In this document: one piece after another, positions 5,827 to 10,331 of the stretch
How the letters are laid out: every line of letters begins with the position of its first letter
Position numbering within the stretch: position 1 is the stretch's first letter
Source of the DNA: Achromobacter sp.
Lineage (GTDB): Bacteria; Pseudomonadota; Gammaproteobacteria; Burkholderiales; Burkholderiaceae_B
Direction of reading: 5' to 3'
DNA: 10,331 nucleotides
NCBI GenBank assembly: GCA_003454835.1
Contig: DMTA01000174.1
Span: forward strand, 1-10,331
Notes under the pieces: generated by a model
Told to the model about the DNA's origin: nothing
What the model saw: only the letters and a program-made list of their open reading frames with translations
Databases searched by the model: none
Made by a program: the position numbers and the translations under genes

Positions 5827-6855
5827 ATGAACGCGATATACCGCCTGATTCGCCGCTGCACCCTGGCCGGCCTGGCCGCCGCGCTACTGGCTGCGCCCGC
5901 CTACGCGCAGACCAAACTGGTGGTGGGCTACCAGCTCATCGTCGGGCCGTTCCTGTCCGCCATCGCGGACGGCAGTTTCGACAAGGCCCTCAAAGAGGCC
6001 GGCTACCAGGTGGACTGGCGCCAGTTCACCTCGGGCGGCGACATCTCGACCGCGCTGGCCTCGGGCAACGTGCCGGTCGGCGTGCTGGGTTCGACCGGGA
6101 TCACCTCGGCCGCCACGCGCGGCGTGGACATGCAGCTTTTCTGGATCCTGGACAACATCGGAAAATCCGAAGCGCTGGTGGCGCGCAACGGGTCCGGCAT
6201 CAACAGCACCGCCGACCTGAAAGGCAAGCGCATCGCCACGCCGTTCGTGTCGACGTCGCACTTCCATTTGCTGGTCGGGCTTGAGCAGGTCTGGAAGGTG
6301 CCGCCCCGCGACGTGCGCATCCTGAACATGCAGCCGCCGCAGATCGTGGCCGCCTGGCAGCGCGGCGACATCGACGCCGCCTACGTCTGGCCGCCCGCGC
6401 TGACCGAGATCGCCAAGACCGGCAAGATCATCGCCGACTCCGAACAGATCGGCGCGGCCAGCGTGCCGACCTTCGACGGCATCGTGGTGGACAAGGCCTG
6501 GGCGCAGAAGAACCCGAAGTTCATGGCCGCCTTCACCGGCGTGCTGGCCAAGTCCTACGCGGACTATCGTGCCAACAGCGCCAAGTGGACGGCGGATTCG
6601 CCGCAGGTCAAGGGCATCGTCAAGCTGATCGGCGGGAAGCCCGAAGACATCGTCGAGGCGCTGGGGCTTCTGGTCTTCCCGACCGTGGAAGAACAGGCCT
6701 CCAAGACCTGGCTGGGCGGCGGCAAGGACTCGGGCGCCGCGCGCGCCTTCGCGGCCAGCGCCAAATTCCTGAAAGACCAGAAGCAGATCGACAAGGCGCT
6801 GGACGACTACAGCCCGTTCGTCACGGACCAGTACGCGAAGGCGGCCGCGAAGTAA
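5827..6855 (+). CDS. tauA: Taurine ABC transporter, periplasmic binding protein
   Basis: This 342-residue protein has a classic Sec signal peptide: a basic start, a hydrophobic core and a likely cut after PAYA at residue 27. The mature part resembles E. coli TauA throughout, including VVGYQ, DWRQFTSGGDISTALASGNVPVG, the GKRIATPFVSTSHFHLL loop, NMQPPQIVAAWQRGDIDAAYVW and DSEQIGAASVPTFDG. It should capture taurine or a related alkanesulfonate in the periplasm and deliver it to TauBC as a sulfur or carbon source. GGAG six bases before ATG 5827 supports the start. It is the first gene of tauA-tauB-tauC, with a hairpin in the gap before tauB. The family also includes SsuA/NrtA-like proteins, so the exact sulfonate remains open, but the ligand-loop similarity favours taurine. 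Confidence 0.9.
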   Translation: MNAIYRLIRRCTLAGLAAALLAAPAYAQTKLVVGYQLIVGPFLSAIADGSFDKALKEAGYQVDWRQFTSGGDISTALASGNVPVGVLGSTGITSAATRGVDMQLFWILDNIGKSEALVARNGSGINSTADLKGKRIATPFVSTSHFHLLVGLEQVWKVPPRDVRILNMQPPQIVAAWQRGDIDAAYVWPPALTEIAKTGKIIADSEQIGAASVPTFDGIVVDKAWAQKNPKFMAAFTGVLAKSYADYRANSAKWTADSPQVKGIVKLIGGKPEDIVEALGLLVFPTVEEQASKTWLGGGKDSGAARAFAASAKFLKDQKQIDKALDDYSPFVTDQYAKAAAK

Positions 6856-6878
6856 TTCGCGCGTCCCATCCGTTTGAC

Positions 6879-6908
6879 GCGGCCCGGCGCCACCCCGGCG
6901 CCGGCCGC
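6879..6908 (+). repeat. Stable intercistronic hairpin between tauA and tauB
   Basis: GCGGCC plus GGCGCC (6879-6891, one bulged C at 6885) pairs with GGCGCC plus GGCCGC (6897-6908) across an ACCCC loop, giving 12 G/C pairs. No T tract follows, so it is not a normal terminator. A stem here can protect the upstream mRNA from 3' decay and keep binding-protein output above that of the ATPase, as in several ABC operons. Confidence 0.6.
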
Positions 6909-6964
6909 AGCGCCATGGCGGGCCCGCCACCGCAGGCCGCGCCACAACGATCAGGGGGAACAGC

Positions 6965-7798
6965 ATGACCATGCAGTCCACATCCGCCGCGCAGCGACTG
7001 TGCGCGGAAGGCGTCAGCGTCACCTATCCCGGCCTGCACGACAGCGGCCCCGTCATCGCGCTGCACGACGTCAACCTGACCATCCAGCCGGGCGAATTCG
7101 TCGTCGCGCTGGGCGCGTCGGGCTGCGGCAAGACCACGTTGCTCAGCCTGCTGGCGGGCTTTCTGTCGCCGACCGAGGGTGAGATCACCCTGGGCGGAAA
7201 TCCCATCGTCGGACCGGGCGCCGACCGCGGCGTGGTGTTTCAGAAGCACGCCCTGCTGCCCTGGCTGAACGTGCTGGAGAACACCGAATTCGGCCTGAAG
7301 CTGCAAGGCGTGGACAAGGACACCCGCCGCGCGCGCGCCCGCCGCAACCTGGAACTGGTGGGCCTGCAGGATTTTCACCGGCACATGATCTATCAGTTGT
7401 CGGGCGGCATGCAGCAGCGCGTGGGCATTGCGCGCGCGCTGACCTGCGACCCCGCCATGCTGCTGATGGACGAACCCATGGCCGCGCTGGACGCGCTGAC
7501 CCGGGAGACCATCCAGGAGCTGCTGCTGGACATCTGGCGGCAGACCAACAAGATGTTTTTCTTCATCACTCACAGCGTGGAAGAAGCGCTCTTCCTGGGT
7601 TCGCGGCTGATCGTCATGTCGCCGCGCCCGGGCCGGATCACGCACACGTTCGAGCCGGCTTTCAACCGGCGCTACCTGGAGACCCGCGATGGCCGTGGCA
7701 TCAAATCCAGTCCCGACTTCATCGCCATGCGAGAAGAAGTCCTCGGCATCATCTACGGGGACGAGCGCGCCGCCGCCCCGCACGCGCTCCATGCCTAA
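6965..7798 (+). CDS. tauB: Taurine ABC transporter, ATP-binding subunit
   Basis: This 277-residue ATPase powers the TauABC importer on the cytoplasmic face of the membrane. All motifs are intact: Walker [10 protein letters not shown] (50-58), Q-loop Gln93 in [10 protein letters not shown], signature LSGGMQQR (145-152), Walker B MLLMDE (165-170), D-loop ALDA and the switch His203 in FITHSVEEA. The long C-terminal part with SPRPGRI and [16 protein letters not shown] is typical of TauB/SsuB/NrtD-type ATPases. AGGGGG six bases upstream supports ATG 6965; an ATG two codons later is possible. Its 3' end overlaps the tauC start by 8 bp, and it lies 109 bp after tauA. Confidence 0.93.
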   Translation: MTMQSTSAAQRLCAEGVSVTYPGLHDSGPVIALHDVNLTIQPGEFVVALGASGCGKTTLLSLLAGFLSPTEGEITLGGNPIVGPGADRGVVFQKHALLPWLNVLENTEFGLKLQGVDKDTRRARARRNLELVGLQDFHRHMIYQLSGGMQQRVGIARALTCDPAMLLMDEPMAALDALTRETIQELLLDIWRQTNKMFFFITHSVEEALFLGSRLIVMSPRPGRITHTFEPAFNRRYLETRDGRGIKSSPDFIAMREEVLGIIYGDERAAAPHALHA

Positions 7799-8618
7799 GC
7801 GCCGCATCGGTCACACGCCGGCGGCGCCAGGCAAGGTGTACGGCGCGCCGGGCGCGGGCTACAGCGGCCACATCAGCCTGCTGACCAGCCTGGCGCTGAT
7901 CGCGCTGTGGTTCCTGGTGACCAGCGCCGGCTGGGTGCGGCCACTGTTCCTGCCGTCGCCCATCGCCGTGTATGACAAGTTCGTTTTTGCGATGACCGAG
8001 GGCGTGGCCAACTCCACGCTGACCGAGCATGCGCTCGCCAGCCTTGGCCGCGTGTTCGGCGCGTTCTTCCTGGCGTGCGTCACGGCAATTCCGGTCGGCA
8101 TCCTGATGGGCGTGAACCGCTACGCGCGCGGCGTCTTCGATCCGCCGATCGAGTTTTACCGCCCGCTGCCGCCGCTGGCCTATCTGCCGCTCATCATCAT
8201 CTGGTTCGGTATCGGCGAGTTCCCGAAGATCCTGCTGATCTACCTGGCGATCTTCGCACCCATGGCGATCGCCGCGCGCGCGGGCGTGCGTTCGGTGTCG
8301 ATCGAACAGATCCATGCGGCCTACGCCATGGGCGGGACCAGCCGCCAGATCGTCTGGCACGTGATCCTGAAGGCGGCCATGCCGGAAATCTTCACGGGCA
8401 TGCGCATCGGCATCGGCGTCGGCTGGACGACGCTGGTCGCCGCCGAGATGGTGGCCGCCGACCGGGGCCTGGGCTTCATGGTGCTGAACGCCGCGCAGTT
8501 CCTGGCCAGCGACACGGTCATCATGGGCATCATCGTGATCGGACTGTTCGCGTTCGCCTTCGACCTGTTGGTGCGCTATCTGGAACGTTTCGCCATCCCG
8601 TGGAAGGGACGAATCTGA
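7791..8618 (+). CDS. tauC: Taurine ABC transporter, permease subunit
   Basis: This 275-residue inner-membrane permease is equal in length to E. coli TauC. It has about six hydrophobic segments (about 28-48, 88-108, 126-141, 146-164, 205-222 and 243-262). The EAA loop that docks the ATPase reads [20 protein letters not shown] at about 172-191. It forms the membrane channel for taurine with TauB. ATG 7791 lies inside the last codons of tauB (8-bp overlap) and has no clear ribosome site, so it is probably translated by coupling. An in-frame ATG at 7689 would add residues unlike any permease N-terminus and is rejected. No tauD follows; a MocR regulator takes that position. Confidence 0.93.
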   Translation: MPKRRIGHTPAAPGKVYGAPGAGYSGHISLLTSLALIALWFLVTSAGWVRPLFLPSPIAVYDKFVFAMTEGVANSTLTEHALASLGRVFGAFFLACVTAIPVGILMGVNRYARGVFDPPIEFYRPLPPLAYLPLIIIWFGIGEFPKILLIYLAIFAPMAIAARAGVRSVSIEQIHAAYAMGGTSRQIVWHVILKAAMPEIFTGMRIGIGVGWTTLVAAEMVAADRGLGFMVLNAAQFLASDTVIMGIIVIGLFAFAFDLLVRYLERFAIPWKGRI

Positions 8619-8671
8619 CAGGGCAATCCCCCATTCCTTCCCTCATCCGGCTCCTTTATTCTGAGACTCGC

Positions 8672-8706
8672 ACACCCCGGGCGCGGCAGCGCGGCGCGCG
8701 GGGTGT
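8672..8706 (+). promoter_or_regulatory. Hairpin in the mocR leader
   Basis: ACACCCC (8672-8678) pairs with GGGGTGT (8700-8706). After a GG bulge, GCGCG (8681-8685) pairs with CGCGC (8695-8699), closing a GCAGCGCGG loop. It stands 10 bases before the AAGGAG ribosome site (8717-8722). TATTCT at 8657-8662 just upstream could be a -10 box, but the -35 is poor. The element may be a weak terminator for tauABC, a leader stem or an operator. Confidence 0.45.
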
Positions 8707-8728
8707 CCGCAGTCAAAAGGAGCCAGCC

Positions 8729-10273
8729 ATGTCCAGCCAGGCCTCGATGCTCAAGCCTGTGTTGTGGGAACGCCTGTTCGAAAAGGCCAGCGCGCCCAAC
8801 CTCAGCCTGCAGGGGCGCGTGCGCCAGATGCTGGTGTCGGCCATCCTGAGCGGGCACCTGCCGCCCGGCATGCCCGTGCCGTCCAGCCGTTACCTGGCCG
8901 ACCAGCTTCGCATCGCGCGCAACACCGTCGTGTTCGCGTACCAGCAGCTCGTGTGCGAAGGCTATCTGGTGTCGCGCGAACGCAGCGGTCACTTCGTCAG
9001 CGACACCGTGATGGAAGGCCACTCCGGTCCGGCGTCTGACGCTTCGCCGGCGGATGCGCCCGAAGCCGGCGGCGTGCGCTGGGATGAGCGTCTGCGCTTT
9101 CGCCCCTCGCGGCAACGCAACATCACCAAGCCGCGCGACTGGCAAAAGCAGCCTTATCCCTTCGTCTACGGCCAGTTCGATCAGGATCTGTTTCCCACCG
9201 CCGAATGGCGCGAGTGCTGCATCAAGGCGCTGTCTGTTCTGGACATCCGCAGCTGGGCGCCGGACCTCATCACGCATGACGACCCCGCGCTCATCGAACA
9301 GATCCGCACGCAGGTACTGCCGCGCCGCGGCGTGTGGGCCGACGCCGAGGAAATCGTCATCACGGTCGGTGCGCAGCACGCGCTTTATCTGCTGGCCGAT
9401 CTGCTGGTGAACGAGGACACCGTGGTCGGCATGGAAGACCCCGGCTATCCGGACGCGCGCAACATCTTCGCCAGCCACACGCGTCATCTGCTGCCGTTGC
9501 CCGTGGACGAACAGGGCCTGCGCACGGGGACGCAACTGCTGGGATGCGACTACCTTTTCGTGACACCCGGCCATCAGTGCCCCACCACCGTCACGCTGTC
9601 CATGGAGCGCCGCGCGAGCCTGCTCGCCATGGCGCGGCAGGCCGACAGCCTCATCATCGAGGACGACTTCGAAAGCGAGAGCCGCTGGGGCGAAGGCGCG
9701 ATCCCCGCGCTGAAAAGCCTGGACCGGGACGGCCGCGTGATCTACGTGGGCAGCCTGGCCAAGTCCTTCGCGCCGGGCCTGCGCATCGGCTACATCGTCG
9801 CACCGCGCGAGCTGGCCGCCGAACTGCGCGCGCTGCGCCGCCTGATGCTGCGCCACCCGTCCGCGTACATTCAGCGCGCGTTCTCGCTGTTCATTTCGCT
9901 AGGGCATCACCATTCGCTGCTGCGCCGCCAGTCGCAGGCCTATCAAAAGCGCGGCGCCGAACTGGCGCAGGCGCTGGCGCGGCATCTGCCTGACTTCACG
10001 GCCATTCCGATCACCGGTTCGTCATCGTGCTGGCTGCAAGGGCCGCCGTGGCTCAATGCGGTGGCCCTTTCCGAGGCGGCACTGGCTGAAGGCGTGGTGG
10101 TCGAACCGGGGGATGTGTTCTTCATGGACGGCGCGAATGCGCCACGGAACTTCCTGCGCGTGGGGTTTACGTCGATCCGGCCGGAGCACATCGAACCAGG
10201 GATCGCGAGGCTGGCGAAGGTGGTCGACGCCCAGCGGCGCGAGGCGCAGGATCTGGTGCTTGACGGTGTCTGA
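8729..10273 (+). CDS. MocR-family regulator (GntR HTH plus PLP aminotransferase fold), TauR-like
   Basis: This 514-residue protein begins with a GntR-type winged helix (about 26-90, including PVPSSRYLADQLRIARNTVVFAYQ in two parts and a GYLVSRERSGHFV wing). A linker follows, then a fold-type-I aminotransferase domain (about 160-500). PLP-binding residues are visible: Asp313 (EDDF), Lys345 for the Schiff base in GSLAKSFAPGLRIGY, and Arg477 in LRVGFTSI. The usual EDDY motif has Phe314 in place of Tyr. MocR proteins use PLP plus an amine ligand to switch transcription, and taurine is a suitable amine. It directly follows tauC and CTGG repeats precede tauA, so a TauR-like role is likely. ATG 8729 has AAGGAG six bases upstream. 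The last four codons and stop lie in a repeated palindrome. Confidence 0.88.
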   Translation: MSSQASMLKPVLWERLFEKASAPNLSLQGRVRQMLVSAILSGHLPPGMPVPSSRYLADQLRIARNTVVFAYQQLVCEGYLVSRERSGHFVSDTVMEGHSGPASDASPADAPEAGGVRWDERLRFRPSRQRNITKPRDWQKQPYPFVYGQFDQDLFPTAEWRECCIKALSVLDIRSWAPDLITHDDPALIEQIRTQVLPRRGVWADAEEIVITVGAQHALYLLADLLVNEDTVVGMEDPGYPDARNIFASHTRHLLPLPVDEQGLRTGTQLLGCDYLFVTPGHQCPTTVTLSMERRASLLAMARQADSLIIEDDFESESRWGEGAIPALKSLDRDGRVIYVGSLAKSFAPGLRIGYIVAPRELAAELRALRRLMLRHPSAYIQRAFSLFISLGHHHSLLRRQSQAYQKRGAELAQALARHLPDFTAIPITGSSSCWLQGPPWLNAVALSEAALAEGVVVEPGDVFFMDGANAPRNFLRVGFTSIRPEHIEPGIARLAKVVDAQRREAQDLVLDGV

Positions 10274-10322
10274 CACCGTGTTCATTTTGACGGTCTCTGC
10301 ATTTTCGACGGTGTCTGACACC
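10262..10322. repeat. Repeated GACGGTGTC/GACACC palindromes
   Basis: A palindrome with 8-base arms (ACGGTGTC, T, GACACCGT) occupies 10263-10279. A near copy with GACGGTGTCTGACACC lies at 10307-10322. Between them GACGGTCTCTG (10289-10299) is a degenerate half copy, each of the last two preceded by CATTTT. The first palindrome contains the mocR stop codon and could fold into a 7-bp stem followed by GTTCATTTT, a possible weak terminator. The pattern resembles a dispersed intergenic repeat, which I cannot count from this window. Confidence 0.65.
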
Positions 10323-10331
10323 CTGGTGAGA

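Noticed and set aside
8576..9856. Minus-strand open frame opposite the MocR gene (426 codons)
   Set aside because: Composition is typical of an antisense shadow; the sense gene has intact HTH and PLP motifs.

Overview
The window is high-GC proteobacterial chromosome with strong G/C third-position bias. Gene content and protein sequences fit a betaproteobacterium of the Alcaligenaceae (Achromobacter/Bordetella type). That placement is inferred from overall look, not from a database search. No rRNA, tRNA, CRISPR array or complete mobile element is visible.

Left block (about 1-2512, minus strand): a peptide/pyruvate-type carbon-starvation permease gene, cstA, is followed after 21 bp by a small ybdD/yjiX-family gene. 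The pair ends in a clear intrinsic terminator. Left of the terminator lie three 20-bp tandem units of unknown role. A 314-bp divergent intergenic region (2513-2826) separates cstA from the next block and is rich in inverted and direct repeats.

Central block (2827-5716, plus strand): a membrane sensor histidine kinase with a periplasmic Cache-like domain overlaps its NarL/LuxR-type response regulator by 4 bp (ATGA). Because the pair is divergent from cstA, it is the natural candidate to control uptake of a small carboxylate such as pyruvate. folE (GTP cyclohydrolase I) follows as its own unit and is closed by a nested hairpin terminator.

Right block (5827-10273, plus strand): a taurine/sulfonate ABC importer is encoded in the order binding protein, ATPase, permease (tauA, tauB, tauC). 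A MocR-type regulator (GntR helix-turn-helix fused to a PLP aminotransferase fold) follows at the place where tauD sits in E. coli. No desulfonating enzyme is present in the window. The tauA upstream region carries CTGG-type direct repeats resembling the recognition sites I recall for TauR-like MocR proteins, so the regulator probably controls this importer. The window ends in GGTGTC/GACACC palindromes, one of which supplies the regulator's last codons and stop.

The genes are recognisable families. The less ordinary content is the repeat architecture of the cstA/kinase intergenic region, the structured leaders before folE, tauA and mocR, and the palindromic repeats at the right edge. I see no convincing wholly new system.
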